DNA of 64,000 nucleotides from the NCBI GenBank assembly GCA_016713035.1, contig JADJPW010000006.1, positions 434,001 through 498,000 on the forward strand. The letters run 5' to 3'. Below the pieces are notes generated by a model. It saw nothing but the letters and a program-made list of their open reading frames with translations. It did not search any database and had not been told where the DNA came from. Below are positions 1 to 9,158 of this stretch, one piece after another. The translations under genes were made by a program, and so were the position numbers. Position 1 is the first letter of the stretch. Every line of letters begins with the position of its first letter. The stretch is from Verrucomicrobiaceae bacterium. Lineage in GTDB: Bacteria; Verrucomicrobiota; Verrucomicrobiia; Verrucomicrobiales; Verrucomicrobiaceae.

Positions 1-95
1 GCGGCGGTTTTGCGCGGCACCGTCAAAAGCTGGCTATCCACGGATGCAGGGAGGGCCCCGCAAAAGCCTGAATTCCCACCGGGGTGGGATGCGCT

Positions 96-2543
96 TCACT
101 CTTTGGTGACGACTTCATCGAGGTTGAGGAGCATGAGGCAGAGGCTGGTCCAGGCGGCGTGCTCGGTGGGGGAGAGCTGGGGGTCGGTGGGGGCTTCGCC
201 GATGCGGAGGAGCTGGGCGGAGTCTGCGGTGCTCTGGCGGCGGAGGGTGGTGAGCTGCTGGTGGAGGATGGCGGCTTCCTCTGCCTGCGGCTGGCGGTGG
301 GTGACGAGGTGGAAGGCCTGCTGGAGGTGTGCACGGTCGTCTCCTGGCATGTGGAGCACTTTTTGGGCGAGCACGCGGGCGGCCTCGACAAAGGTGGTGT
401 CGTTCAGGGTGACGAGGGCGTGGAGTGGGGTATTCGTGCGGGTGGTTTTGACGGCGCAGACTTGGCGGGCGCTGGTGTCAAAGAGCATGGTGGGGCCGAC
501 GATGCGCCGCCAGAAGACGTAGAGGGTGCGGCGGTAGAGGGCGCTGCCGTGGTCCTGCTGGTAGGTCTTTTTGCCGAAGGTGGCCTCTTCCCAGATGCCT
601 GCGGGCTGGTAGGGTCGCACGCTGGGGCCGCCGAGCTGGGCCTGGAGGAGGCCGGAGAGGGCGAGGGCCTGATCGCGGAGCATCCAGGCGGGCATGCGAA
701 AGCGTGGGCCACGGGCGAGGAGGCGGTTTTCGGGGTCGGAGGTGGAGGCGGAGGCATCTGGGGCCTGGACGGAGCTTTGCTGGTAGGTCTGGCTGGTGAC
801 GATGAGGCGGAGGAGGTGCTTGACGTCCCAGCCGCTGTCCATGAACTCGGCGGCGAGCCAATCGAGCAGCTCGCGGTGCAGGGGGATTTCTCCCTGGACG
901 CCGAAGTCCTCGGCCGTTTTCACCAAGCCGATGCCGAAGAGGGACTGCCAAAAGCGATTCACGGTGACGCGTGCGGTGAGGGGATGGTCACGGTGGATGA
1001 GCCACTGGGCGAGTCCGAGGCGGCTCCTGGGTGCGTCGGGGGCCAGGGGCGGGAGGACTGCGGGTGTGGTGAAGGTGACGCGGGTGGTGGTGGGCTTGTC
1101 GTAGGCTCCTTTGTCGAGGATGTAGGTCTCTCGCGGCTGGGGCAGCGTGTCCATGATCATGACTCGGGTGACGGCGGAGGCGGCGGCGAGCTTCTCCCGC
1201 TGGGCGGCGAGGAGGCGCTGGAGCAGGCGTGTGTAGGGCTGGTCTTTGTCTTTGAAGTAGCCGATGGCTTCGAGCAGTGGGTCCACGCCGCGATTGCGGG
1301 GGATGGTCTTGGCGATGTAGGCGGGTAGATTGCCTGGGAGATCGAAGGCGGCGCTTTCGGTGAGGGGCTTGCCCGCTGGGCGGGGGAATTTTTTCAGTTC
1401 AAAGGCATCGACCTCGTCAGCGATGCGATTGACGGCGGCGGTGGCGAGTCGGCTGCGATCGAGCTCGGCGGCGGTGCTCAGATCCATGGCGGGGGCGGCT
1501 TGTCCGCTGCGGCCTTTGCCGTCCTCGCTGGTCTGGTTAAAGACGTCGTAGAGGGCGTAGTAGTCCCGCATGGTGAGGGGATCGAATTTATGGTCGTGGC
1601 ATTTGGTGCAGTTCAGGGTGAGGCCGAGCCAGACGGTGCCGGTGGTCTCCACTCGGTCCATGACGTTCTCGACGCGTGTCTCATCAGCGATGCGTCCGCC
1701 TTCGCCATTGATCATGTGGTTGCGGTGAAAGCCGGTGGCGAGTTTTTGCTGCGGGGTGGGCCTCGGTAGTAGATCACCCGCGAGCTGCCAGAGGGTGAAC
1801 TGATCGTAGGGCATGTTGGCATTGATGGCCTGCACGACCCAGTCACGCCAGGGCCACATGGTGCGCTCGGGGTCGCCCTGGTAGCCATTGGTATCGGCGT
1901 AGCGTGCGGCATCGAGCCAGTCCCACGCCCAGCGCTCGCCGAAGTGGGGACTGGAGAGGAGTTTTTCGATGCAGGCATCCGGCGCAGAGGTCTCGTCAGG
2001 CTGCGGTGGTAGGCCTGTCAGGTCGAGCGAGAGTCGGCGGATGAGTGTCTCGCGTGGTGCGGGTGGGCTGGGCTGCAAACCGGCTGCGGTGAGTTTTTTC
2101 TGCACAAAGGCGTCGATCGGATGTGTGGCACCAGCAGGCACAGGTGGGCGCTGCACGGGCTCGAAGGCCCAGTGGCGGCCCCATTTGGCTCCTTCAGCGA
2201 TCCATTGGCGTAGCGTGTGTTTTTGCGCGGTGGTGAGGCTGCGATTGCTCTTCGGAGGCGGCATGACCTCGTCTGCATCCGCTGTGTGGAGGCGTAGGAT
2301 GAGGTCGCTGGCGTCTGGTTGGCCGGGAACGATGGCGGTGCCGCTTTTGGCGGCCTTTTCGTCATCGAGTCGGAGGTCGCCTTTGCGCTTGGCGGCATCG
2401 GGTCCGTGGCAGTGGAAGCAGTTCTCGCTCAGGATCGGTCGCACATCGCGATTGAAGTCGATCTGCGCCGTGCAGGGGATCACGGCGAGCAAGAAGAGCA
2501 GCAGAGCAGGGGAGAGGGAGTTCAAAGCGGGGATGATATGCAC
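96..2543 (-). CDS. DUF1549/DUF1553 secreted heme-domain protein
   Basis: Large planctomycete/verrucomicrobial-type protein. A hydrophobic signal sequence (ALLLFLLAVIPCTA) is followed by a cytochrome-like domain with one heme site, CFHCH, in the usual context DVRPILSENCFHCHG and a downstream MPPP motif. The middle holds the DUF1549 signature (GERWAWDWLDAARYADTNG, WPWRDWVV) and the C-terminal half the DUF1553 signature (HPLTARVTVNRFW, LVKTAEDFG, LLRLIVTSQTYQQSS). Such proteins are exported and are thought to act in periplasmic redox or polymer breakdown; the activity is not established. No ATG precedes the signal sequence in frame. I chose a GTG at 2543; a TTG at 2585 extends the frame by 14 codons. 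The usual DUF1501 partner would lie off the left edge. Confidence 0.9.
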   Translation of the reverse strand: MHIIPALNSLSPALLLFLLAVIPCTAQIDFNRDVRPILSENCFHCHGPDAAKRKGDLRLDDEKAAKSGTAIVPGQPDASDLILRLHTADADEVMPPPKSNRSLTTAQKHTLRQWIAEGAKWGRHWAFEPVQRPPVPAGATHPIDAFVQKKLTAAGLQPSPPAPRETLIRRLSLDLTGLPPQPDETSAPDACIEKLLSSPHFGERWAWDWLDAARYADTNGYQGDPERTMWPWRDWVVQAINANMPYDQFTLWQLAGDLLPRPTPQQKLATGFHRNHMINGEGGRIADETRVENVMDRVETTGTVWLGLTLNCTKCHDHKFDPLTMRDYYALYDVFNQTSEDGKGRSGQAAPAMDLSTAAELDRSRLATAAVNRIADEVDAFELKKFPRPAGKPLTESAAFDLPGNLPAYIAKTIPRNRGVDPLLEAIGYFKDKDQPYTRLLQRLLAAQREKLAAASAVTRVMIMDTLPQPRETYILDKGAYDKPTTTRVTFTTPAVLPPLAPDAPRSRLGLAQWLIHRDHPLTARVTVNRFWQSLFGIGLVKTAEDFGVQGEIPLHRELLDWLAAEFMDSGWDVKHLLRLIVTSQTYQQSSVQAPDASASTSDPENRLLARGPRFRMPAWMLRDQALALSGLLQAQLGGPSVRPYQPAGIWEEATFGKKTYQQDHGSALYRRTLYVFWRRIVGPTMLFDTSARQVCAVKTTRTNTPLHALVTLNDTTFVEAARVLAQKVLHMPGDDRAHLQQAFHLVTHRQPQAEEAAILHQQLTTLRRQSTADSAQLLRIGEAPTDPQLSPTEHAAWTSLCLMLLNLDEVVTKE

Positions 2544-2580
2544 CGAGTCATCATGTTTTGTGAAATCCCAGTAGCAGATC

Positions 2581-2622
2581 GGCAACAGAATAACTGCATT
2601 CTGTTGCCTTCATTCTGTTGCC
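2581..2622. repeat. Triple 11-bp repeat: one inverted pair plus a direct copy
   Basis: GGCAACAGAAT at 2581-2591 is followed after 6 bases by its exact complement ATTCTGTTGCC at 2598-2608, and the same word recurs at 2612-2622. It sits just upstream of the DUF1549/DUF1553 gene and could be an operator or a fragment of a dispersed repeat. The sequence does not decide between these. Confidence 0.6.
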
Positions 2623-2797
2623 AATAATCACAAATCATGGAGGCAGGAAGTATAACGCCGAATGCGCTGCCTTTTGACCTGGGAGCGGGTAAATGGGTCG
2701 GATAAAGGATGCTAAGGGGCGAGAGGTGCCGTGGGGCGTTTTTGTCGCTGGTGAAAGTGAGTATCCAGCGGCATGCTGAGGGCGCTTTTATCCCTTC

Positions 2798-3541
2798 ATG
2801 CCGCCTGCTCTCCGATCCCCCGCTGCTGCCCATATTGTGCCTTTGGCGCTGTTTATGCTGCTGGGGATGACGACGGGGCTTTTCCAGATCAAGAACTCGG
2901 AACTGCCCTGGTATGTGCGTCAGCCGGAGCTGTGGCTCTATCCGGCGCAGACGCTGATCTGTGGGGCGCTGCTGCTCTATTACCGCAGGCACTACACGCT
3001 GGTGCCGTGGCGTGGACTGGGGCTGGCGCTGGTCTTTGCTGTGGTAGGCATCGCCGCGTGGGTGCTACCTGCATGGCTGCGTGAGGCGCTGGTGGCTGCT
3101 GGGCATGCGCCGCAGGACTGGTGGGAGTGGCTGGGCATGAAGGAGCGGCTGGAAGGCTTTGATCCCACGATCGTGCGTGATTCTGGCGCTGGATATGCCT
3201 GCACGGTGCTGATGCGCTTTGCACGGATGACGCTGGTGGTGCCTTTTGTGGAGGAGCTTTTCTGGCGTGGCTTTTTGATGCGTTACCTCGTCGATCCTGA
3301 TCGTGATTTTGAGAAGATCCCCTTTGGCACACATCGCTGGCGTGTTTTTTGGATCGTGACGGCGCTGGTGGTGGTGGCGCATCAGCCAGCAGACTACATC
3401 GGGGCCTTCATCTGGGCGGCGCTGATGTATGCGCTGGCAGTGCGCACACGCAGCCTCGGTGCCTGCGTGGTGATGCACGCCGCTGGGAATCTGCTGCTAG
3501 GCCTGTATGTGATGAAAACAGCCCAATGGGGCTTTTGGTGA
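2798..3541 (+). CDS. CAAX prenyl protease-related membrane protein (CPBP/Abi family)
   Basis: This 247-residue polytopic membrane protein has the CPBP intramembrane protease motifs: EELFWRGFLMRYL near residue 150 (the EExxxR site), a hydrophobic motif with HQPADYIGAFIWAAL near residue 190, and a third His in ACVVMHAAGNLLLG near residue 225. The layout fits the CAAX protease-related subfamily often found with exosortase systems in Verrucomicrobiota, but no exosortase is visible here. The ATG at 2798 gives an N-terminus starting with a hydrophobic helix. It converges on argJ with a 9-base gap. Confidence 0.85.
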   Translation: MPPALRSPAAAHIVPLALFMLLGMTTGLFQIKNSELPWYVRQPELWLYPAQTLICGALLLYYRRHYTLVPWRGLGLALVFAVVGIAAWVLPAWLREALVAAGHAPQDWWEWLGMKERLEGFDPTIVRDSGAGYACTVLMRFARMTLVVPFVEELFWRGFLMRYLVDPDRDFEKIPFGTHRWRVFWIVTALVVVAHQPADYIGAFIWAALMYALAVRTRSLGACVVMHAAGNLLLGLYVMKTAQWGFW

Positions 3542-3550
3542 GTTGGCGGC

Positions 3551-4840
3551 TTAAGCGAAGCCCTTCTGCCGTTTGGCATGCACGGCGGCGCTGTATTCGG
3601 CGCTGTTGAAATCGACGTATTCCTCCGAGAGGTCACTGGTATAGACGGTGTAGCCGCTGGTGCCGCTGTTCAGGTCGATGGTGACGGTGAATTTGTCTTC
3701 GCGGACGACTTTCTCCATCTCGGCGACGGGAGTTTTCGTGGCGAGGCCGCCCTGGCAGGCCTGGAGGCCACCGAAGTAGATGTCGATGAGTTCTTCGCGG
3801 ATGCGGGCTCCGCTGTAACCGACAGCGTGGATGATGCGGCCCCAGTTCGGGTCGCAGCCGTGGAAGGAGCACTTCACGAGCAGGGACTTGGCCACGGCTT
3901 CGGCGGCTTTGCGGGCGTCGGCGAGGGTGCGGGCATTGCGGACACGGACTTCGACGAATTTGGTGACGCGTTCGCCGTCGCAGACGATCATCTTGGCGAG
4001 TTCGAGCATCACTTTGTGCAAAGCGCAGCGGAAGAGCTCGGCCTCAGGCGTGTTCTTTTTGATCACGGGCATGCCAGAGGCACCGTTGGTCATGACGATG
4101 ACGGTGTCGTTGGTGGAGGTGTCGCCGTCGATGGTGATGCAATTGAAGCTCTTTTCTACGGCGTAGCGCATGCTGCGCTTCAGCTCATCTTTGCCGATCA
4201 GGGCATCGGTGGTGATGAAGCAGAGCATGGTGGCCATGTTCGGGCAGATCATGCCCGCACCTTTAGCGATGCCGCCGATGCGGAATTTATGTTTCCCACA
4301 CGGCACCTCGATGGAGAAGCTCTTCGGCCGCGTGTCGCTGGTCATGATGGCACGCATGGCGTCATCGCTGCCGTTTTCGTTCAGCTTGGCGACGGCGTCG
4401 GGGATTTTCGGTAGCAGGCGCTGGATGGGCATGTTCATGCCGATGATGCCGGTGGAGCAGACGAGGACTTGGCGCATCTTGACGCCGAGTTGCTCGGCGG
4501 TGTGCTTGGTCATCGCTTTGGCGTCCTGGATGCCCTGCACGCCGGTGCAGGCGTTGGCGTTGCCGCTGTTGGCGATGATGGCGCGGGTATCGCTGTCTTT
4601 GATGTGCTGCTGGCTGACACGGACACAGGCAGCGCGGACTTTATTGGTGGTGAAGACTGCGTCGGTGACGGTGGGTGTGTCGGAGACGATGAGTGCGAGA
4701 TCGAGGCGTGTGGCCTCTGGGTTCTTGATGCCGCAGTTCACCGCGCTGGCGCGGAAGCCTTTGGCCGCAGTGACACCACCTTCGATGACTTTGAAGGGAA
4801 CGCGTTTGTCGCAGGGATCGATTTCTTTGGAGAGTGGCAT
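3551..4840 (-). CDS. argJ: Bifunctional glutamate N-acetyltransferase / amino-acid acetyltransferase
   Basis: ArgJ moves the acetyl group from N-acetylornithine to glutamate, closing the cyclic arginine pathway, and may also use acetyl-CoA. The 429-residue length is normal. The self-cleavage site is visible as PNMATML with the nucleophile at Thr204, preceded by GIAKGAGMICP and followed by GDTSTNDTV. The usual oxyanion-hole region CSTGIIG is present near residue 130. It lies 15 bases downstream of argC on the same strand, so the two form an operon. No strong ribosome-binding site precedes the ATG. Confidence 0.97.
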   Translation of the reverse strand: MPLSKEIDPCDKRVPFKVIEGGVTAAKGFRASAVNCGIKNPEATRLDLALIVSDTPTVTDAVFTTNKVRAACVRVSQQHIKDSDTRAIIANSGNANACTGVQGIQDAKAMTKHTAEQLGVKMRQVLVCSTGIIGMNMPIQRLLPKIPDAVAKLNENGSDDAMRAIMTSDTRPKSFSIEVPCGKHKFRIGGIAKGAGMICPNMATMLCFITTDALIGKDELKRSMRYAVEKSFNCITIDGDTSTNDTVIVMTNGASGMPVIKKNTPEAELFRCALHKVMLELAKMIVCDGERVTKFVEVRVRNARTLADARKAAEAVAKSLLVKCSFHGCDPNWGRIIHAVGYSGARIREELIDIYFGGLQACQGGLATKTPVAEMEKVVREDKFTVTIDLNSGTSGYTVYTSDLSEEYVDFNSAEYSAAVHAKRQKGFA

Positions 4841-4855
4841 GGGAGGGCGAGAAGG

Positions 4856-5911
4856 TCAGATGTTGAGGAGCCCGGTGGTGGGTGCAAATCCGCAGATGAG
4901 ATTCATGTTCTGCACGGCTTGGCCAGAGGCCCCTTTGCCGATGTTGTCCTCCGTGCTCATGAGGATGAGCTGCCCAGCGCGGGCGTCATAGGACCAGCCG
5001 ATATCGACGAAATTGGTACCATTGACGTTCTTGGTATCAGGCGACTGGTTTTGACCGAGCAAGCGCACAAAGGGCTGGTCTGCGTAGGCCTTTTGTAAAG
5101 CCGCACCGACTTGCTCGACGGTCACACCGGGCTGCAACTGCGCAAAGATCGTGGTGCAGATGCCAGAGTGCGTGGGCATGAGATGCGGGACAAAGGTGAG
5201 CTTCACCTCCCGGCCTGCGGCGAGGGCGAGTTCTTGGCCGATTTCGCTCAGGTGGCGGTGCAAAGGCACGCTGTAACTGCGCACGCTGTTTTGCACCTCA
5301 CAGTAGAGCAGGGGGATGCTCTCTTTGCGGCCAGCGCCGCTAGCACCACTCATGCTGGCGATGCTGAGGGGCGACTCGGCGAGGAGATTGGCCTTCAGCA
5401 GCGGGATGAGCGGCAGTAGGATGCTCGTGGGGTAGCAGCCTGGGCAGGCGATGAGGCGGGAGGCCTTGATTTGCTCCTCACGGAGCTCAGGCAGCGCATA
5501 GACGGCCTCCGCGAGCAATTCGGGCGCTGGATGTGCGTGGCCGTAAAACTCCTCATACACGGCGGCACTGCGCAGGCGGAAATCCGCGCTCAGGTCGATC
5601 ACTTTGATGCCCAGGGCCAGCAGCGGCTGCGCATACTCCACAGACACACCATGTGGCAGCGCCCAAAAGGCGATCTCTGCACCTGCGGCCTTCAAAGCGG
5701 CTGCATCCGGTGCCGTAAAGGTGAGCGTGTCCGCGACGCCCACGCCACGGAATCGCGGAAACTCTTTGGAGAGTGGTTTCCCCGCCAGCGAGCGGGAAGT
5801 GACCGCGACAATTTGCACATTGGGGTGACGGAGCAGCAGACGCAGGAGCTCGGCTCCTGAGTATCCACTGGCTCCGACGACGGCGACTTTGATTTTGGCG
5901 GCGGCTGACAT
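4856..5911 (-). CDS. argC: N-acetyl-gamma-glutamyl-phosphate reductase
   Basis: ArgC reduces N-acetyl-glutamyl phosphate to the semialdehyde with NADPH in arginine synthesis. At 351 residues the length is typical. The N-terminal Rossmann motif is VVGASGYSGAELLRLL. The active-site cysteine is in ACPGCYPTS (Cys159), and the substrate-binding stretch around SGASGAGR is intact. The C-terminal VNGTNFVDIGW and NIGKGASGQAVQNMN are family signatures. The gene heads a two-gene operon with argJ; DUF4112 lies 46 bases upstream on the same strand. Confidence 0.97.
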   Translation of the reverse strand: MSAAAKIKVAVVGASGYSGAELLRLLLRHPNVQIVAVTSRSLAGKPLSKEFPRFRGVGVADTLTFTAPDAAALKAAGAEIAFWALPHGVSVEYAQPLLALGIKVIDLSADFRLRSAAVYEEFYGHAHPAPELLAEAVYALPELREEQIKASRLIACPGCYPTSILLPLIPLLKANLLAESPLSIASMSGASGAGRKESIPLLYCEVQNSVRSYSVPLHRHLSEIGQELALAAGREVKLTFVPHLMPTHSGICTTIFAQLQPGVTVEQVGAALQKAYADQPFVRLLGQNQSPDTKNVNGTNFVDIGWSYDARAGQLILMSTEDNIGKGASGQAVQNMNLICGFAPTTGLLNI

Positions 5912-5957
5912 GGCGAAGGGGGGCGGAGTCTGGAGATTAATGGATGGCTACGCAAGG

Positions 5958-6503
5958 CTAAAACAGCCAAGAAGGCATCCCCAGGCTCTTCAGGAACGAG
6001 TAGAACACAAAGCTGTAGAGGAACCAGATGGTGATGATGAAACAGATCAGCAATGCGATGAGAATCACCAGTCCGATGAAGAAGCGCAGTGTGCTTTTTT
6101 TCACCTCACCATGCTGGCCTGCCTGCCAAGTCTGGAGCATGGCGAGATTCCGAGAGTTGGACTTATAAAAGGCGGTCAGAAAGGGCGCAATGCCGGGGAT
6201 GAGGCCGAGGAGGAAATTCACGCACATGTTCAGCGCCATGTGGAGGAAGGTACTGAAGGGAATGCCACTGCGCAGCGCATCCAGGAGGATGACCCCGCCT
6301 GCGCCAGTGACGAGCATGTCCCCGATGCCGGGAAAGAAGGCCAGGATCGGATCGAGCCCGATGCGCTTGTCCGTGCCTGGGATGCGCAGCCACTCATCCA
6401 GGTATTTGGCGAGGTATTGTGAGAGCACCTGCTTTTCGGGATCATCGCTCTGGGCGAGCTTTGCAGCGATGGGATTGAGCTCTGACGGTGATACGTTCGG
6501 CAT
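5958..6503 (-). CDS. DUF4112 domain membrane protein
   Basis: Small membrane protein of 181 residues. The DUF4112 signature is clear: LDEWLRIPGTDKRIGLDPIL, FPGIGDMLVTGAGGVI and FLLGLIPGIAPFLTAFYKSN, forming an amphipathic/hydrophobic core. A second hydrophobic segment (FIGLVILIALLICFIITIWF) lies near the C-terminus. The function of the family is unknown. It is just upstream of argC on the same strand and may be co-transcribed, though a functional link to arginine synthesis is not implied. Confidence 0.88.
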   Translation of the reverse strand: MPNVSPSELNPIAAKLAQSDDPEKQVLSQYLAKYLDEWLRIPGTDKRIGLDPILAFFPGIGDMLVTGAGGVILLDALRSGIPFSTFLHMALNMCVNFLLGLIPGIAPFLTAFYKSNSRNLAMLQTWQAGQHGEVKKSTLRFFIGLVILIALLICFIITIWFLYSFVFYSFLKSLGMPSWLF

Positions 6504-6664
6504 GGAGAGGAAGGGGAAGCAAAAGCGGTGATAACCGGTTTGCGTGCTGATCCAAGACCTTTTTCACCCAGTTGAGGGCTCCAGGCAGAATCAAAAACAC
6601 CACTCCCCATTGCCATCGAGCGCTTCCTCATCCAATAAACCGGCCCTTTCCCAACATACCTCTC

Positions 6665-7771
6665 ATGTCACGTTCTTACACTCTCGCAGTTCTCCCCGGC
6701 GACGGAATCGGCCCTGAAGTCATGGCCGAGGCACTCAAAGTCCTCGATCACGTCGCCGCGAATTCCGGCATCTCTTTTCTCTACCAGCATGAGCTCGTCG
6801 GTGGTGCTGCCATTGACGCTGTGGGCAAGGCTCTGCCAGAAAAGACGATCAAAACCTGCGAAGCGGCGGATGCCATCCTGTTTGGCTCAGTGGGTGGCCC
6901 TAAGTGGGAAAAACTGCCGCCCAATGAGCAGCCAGAGCGCGGTGCTCTGCTGCCTCTGCGCAAGCATTTCGGTCTCTTTGCCAATCTGCGCCCCGGTATC
7001 TGCTACCCAGCGCTCACCAGCTCCTCTCCGATCCGGCCGGATCTGGTGGAGGGTGGCTTCGATGTGCTCTGCGTGCGTGAACTCACCGGCGGTATGTACT
7101 TTGGTCAGCCAAAAAGCCGCACCACGCTGCCCGATGGCGACATCGAGGTCATCGACACGATGGTGTATAAAAAGAGCGAGATCGTGCGCATCGCCCATGT
7201 GGCCTTCAAAGCGGCCCAGCTCCGCCGCAAGCACGTCACCAGCGTGGACAAGGCCAATGTGCTCACCAACTCCGTCCTGTGGCGTGAAACGATGGTCGAA
7301 GTGGCCAAAGAATACCCCGATGTCACTCTCGCTCACCTTTACGTCGATAACGCCGCCATGCAGCTCATCAAGGCTCCGCGCAGCTTTGACGTGCTCGTGA
7401 CCGAAAACCTCTTCGGCGACATCCTCAGCGATGAAATGGCCATGATCGCGGGCTCTCTGGGTATGCTGGCTAGCGCCAGCCTGGGCAAGCCGAAGGGCGA
7501 CGGCCTGTATTTCGGCCTTTTCGAGCCGAGCGGCGGCACCGCGCCAGATATCGCCGGCATGGGCATCGCCAATCCGATCGCGCAGATTCTCTCTGCCGCG
7601 CTGCTGCTGCGTTTCGCTCTGGGACTGGAAAAAGAAGCCTGCCAGATCGAGGGAGCGGTGAAAAAAGTCATCGATGCAGGCCTGCGCACCGGCGACATCT
7701 TCAGCAATGCCCCCGGCACGCGGAAGGTGAACACGAAGGAAATGGGCGAGGCGATTCTGGCGGCGATGTGA
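6665..7771 (+). CDS. leuB: 3-isopropylmalate dehydrogenase
   Basis: LeuB oxidatively decarboxylates 3-isopropylmalate with NAD+ in leucine synthesis. From ATG 6665 it is 368 residues, the normal size; an upstream in-frame start at 6572 would add a non-conserved tail, so I used 6665. Motifs are the N-terminal LPGDGIGPEVMAEALKVL, the substrate region RKHFGLFANLRP, the decarboxylase signature ENLFGDILSDEMAMIAGSLGML, and the cofactor region EPSGGTAPDIAGMGIANP. It stands apart from other leu genes in this window and is divergent from the DUF4112 gene. Confidence 0.97.
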   Translation: MSRSYTLAVLPGDGIGPEVMAEALKVLDHVAANSGISFLYQHELVGGAAIDAVGKALPEKTIKTCEAADAILFGSVGGPKWEKLPPNEQPERGALLPLRKHFGLFANLRPGICYPALTSSSPIRPDLVEGGFDVLCVRELTGGMYFGQPKSRTTLPDGDIEVIDTMVYKKSEIVRIAHVAFKAAQLRRKHVTSVDKANVLTNSVLWRETMVEVAKEYPDVTLAHLYVDNAAMQLIKAPRSFDVLVTENLFGDILSDEMAMIAGSLGMLASASLGKPKGDGLYFGLFEPSGGTAPDIAGMGIANPIAQILSAALLLRFALGLEKEACQIEGAVKKVIDAGLRTGDIFSNAPGTRKVNTKEMGEAILAAM

Positions 7772-7817
7772 GCCGTTTGCGAGGTTCCGGCCTCAGCGAA
7801 CGTTTCCGCAAAGACGC

Positions 7818-9074
7818 ATGATGAAGAAATGGCCCGCAATCTGTCTTTTGACCGCCACCACGCTGCTGCGCGGGGTGGATCGGGATTACCGCGTCATCGA
7901 CTTCCGTGCTGAACCACACAACTACGCTACCTGGCAGCCGAAGGACCGTTTTGCCGAGCTCCTGCAGCGGGTGGAGAAGGGTGAGGTCACGCTCGATACC
8001 ACCGATGATCAGTCCATGCTGCGCAGCCTGCTCACGGCGCTGAAAATCCCCGTCAGCTCGCAGCTCCTGCTGTTTTCCGCCAGCAGCCTCCATAGCGAAA
8101 TCATCAATCCGCGCAATCCGCGTGCCCTTTTCTTCAATGAGGACACCTACGTCGGCTATGTGCCCGGTGGCGTGCTGGAGGTCGCGGCGGCTGATCCTGA
8201 GCGCGGGCCCATTTTTTATGTGTTTGATCGCATGCAGCCCGGTGGCCCCATGCCACGCTTGGAGCGCGGCACGAAGTGCTTCAACTGCCACGGCGGAGTC
8301 GCGACCAAAGGCCTCCCAGGCCTGATCGCGGAGTCCCTGCTCGTTTCCCAAGCCGGATCGAGCCTGGAAACCTACCGCCGCGATGAGCAGGGGCACCACA
8401 TCCCGCTCGAGAACCGCTTTGGCGGCTGGCATCTCACAGGTGGGCATCACATCAGCGGGCACAGGGCGAACGTCTATGGCCTCACGCGGAATGGCCGCAC
8501 CGAAAAGCAAGACGTCATCCCCGGCCAGACCTGGGCACTGGAGAAGCACCTGCTGCCCACCAGCGACATCCTACCTCACCTCATCCATGAGCATCAGATC
8601 GGCTTCGAGAACCGCCTCGTGCGTGGCATTTACACCGTGCGTCAGCTCAAGCATGAGCGCAAAGGCATGCTCGGAAACACCGAGCTGACCGAGATCGATA
8701 CCTGGGCACAAGAATTCGCCCGCTACGTGCTCTTTGCCGATGAGGCCAAATTTCCCTCCTCTGGCATCCAAGGTGACAGCGTCTATGCCAAAGCTTTCCA
8801 GGAAGACCGCCGCGCATCGAAGCGCGGCCTCGCGCTGAAGGATCTGGATATGAAGACCCGCATCTTCAAGCACCGCTGCAGCTACATGCTCTACACCGAC
8901 ACCTGGAAGCATGCCCCCAAAGAGCTCAAAGACCGCGTCTATTTCCGCATGGCAGAAGGCCTGCGTGATGCCCAGCCGAATCCCGCCTTAGCACATCTCT
9001 CCATCGAGGAACGCCGCGCTATCCGGGAGATCTTGAAAGACACCATGACCGATCTGCCCGCATGGTGGCGGTAA
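7818..9074 (+). CDS. Secreted protein with a single c-type heme motif
   Basis: The 418-residue protein begins with a short signal-like segment (KKWPAICLLTATTLL) and has one heme-binding motif in GTKCFNCHGG near residue 155. Upstream are VSSQLLLFSASSLHSEII and RALFFNEDTYVGYVPGG, which I recall from a poorly characterised family of heme-containing proteins in several phyla. The C-terminal half is rich in charged helices, with HRCSYMLYTDTW and EERRAIREIL. No enzyme family can be assigned. It starts 46 bases after leuB in the same direction, but nothing suggests shared function. Confidence 0.8.
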   Translation: MMKKWPAICLLTATTLLRGVDRDYRVIDFRAEPHNYATWQPKDRFAELLQRVEKGEVTLDTTDDQSMLRSLLTALKIPVSSQLLLFSASSLHSEIINPRNPRALFFNEDTYVGYVPGGVLEVAAADPERGPIFYVFDRMQPGGPMPRLERGTKCFNCHGGVATKGLPGLIAESLLVSQAGSSLETYRRDEQGHHIPLENRFGGWHLTGGHHISGHRANVYGLTRNGRTEKQDVIPGQTWALEKHLLPTSDILPHLIHEHQIGFENRLVRGIYTVRQLKHERKGMLGNTELTEIDTWAQEFARYVLFADEAKFPSSGIQGDSVYAKAFQEDRRASKRGLALKDLDMKTRIFKHRCSYMLYTDTWKHAPKELKDRVYFRMAEGLRDAQPNPALAHLSIEERRAIREILKDTMTDLPAWWR

Positions 9075-9158
9075 AAAGCGCCGCGTGATCTTTGTGATGT
9101 CTTTGGGGGGCGCTTTGAACGAAACGGCTGTCTTTCGGCTGGATGGAATCCGCTGCGC

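Noticed and set aside
74..89. Hairpin TCCCACC/GGTGGGA after the first gene as a terminator
   Set aside because: Stem is short and no U-tract follows on the minus strand.
84..1328. Long plus-strand frame opposite the DUF1549/DUF1553 gene
   Set aside because: Gly/Glu/Val-rich by-product of a G+C-rich gene on the other strand; no motif.
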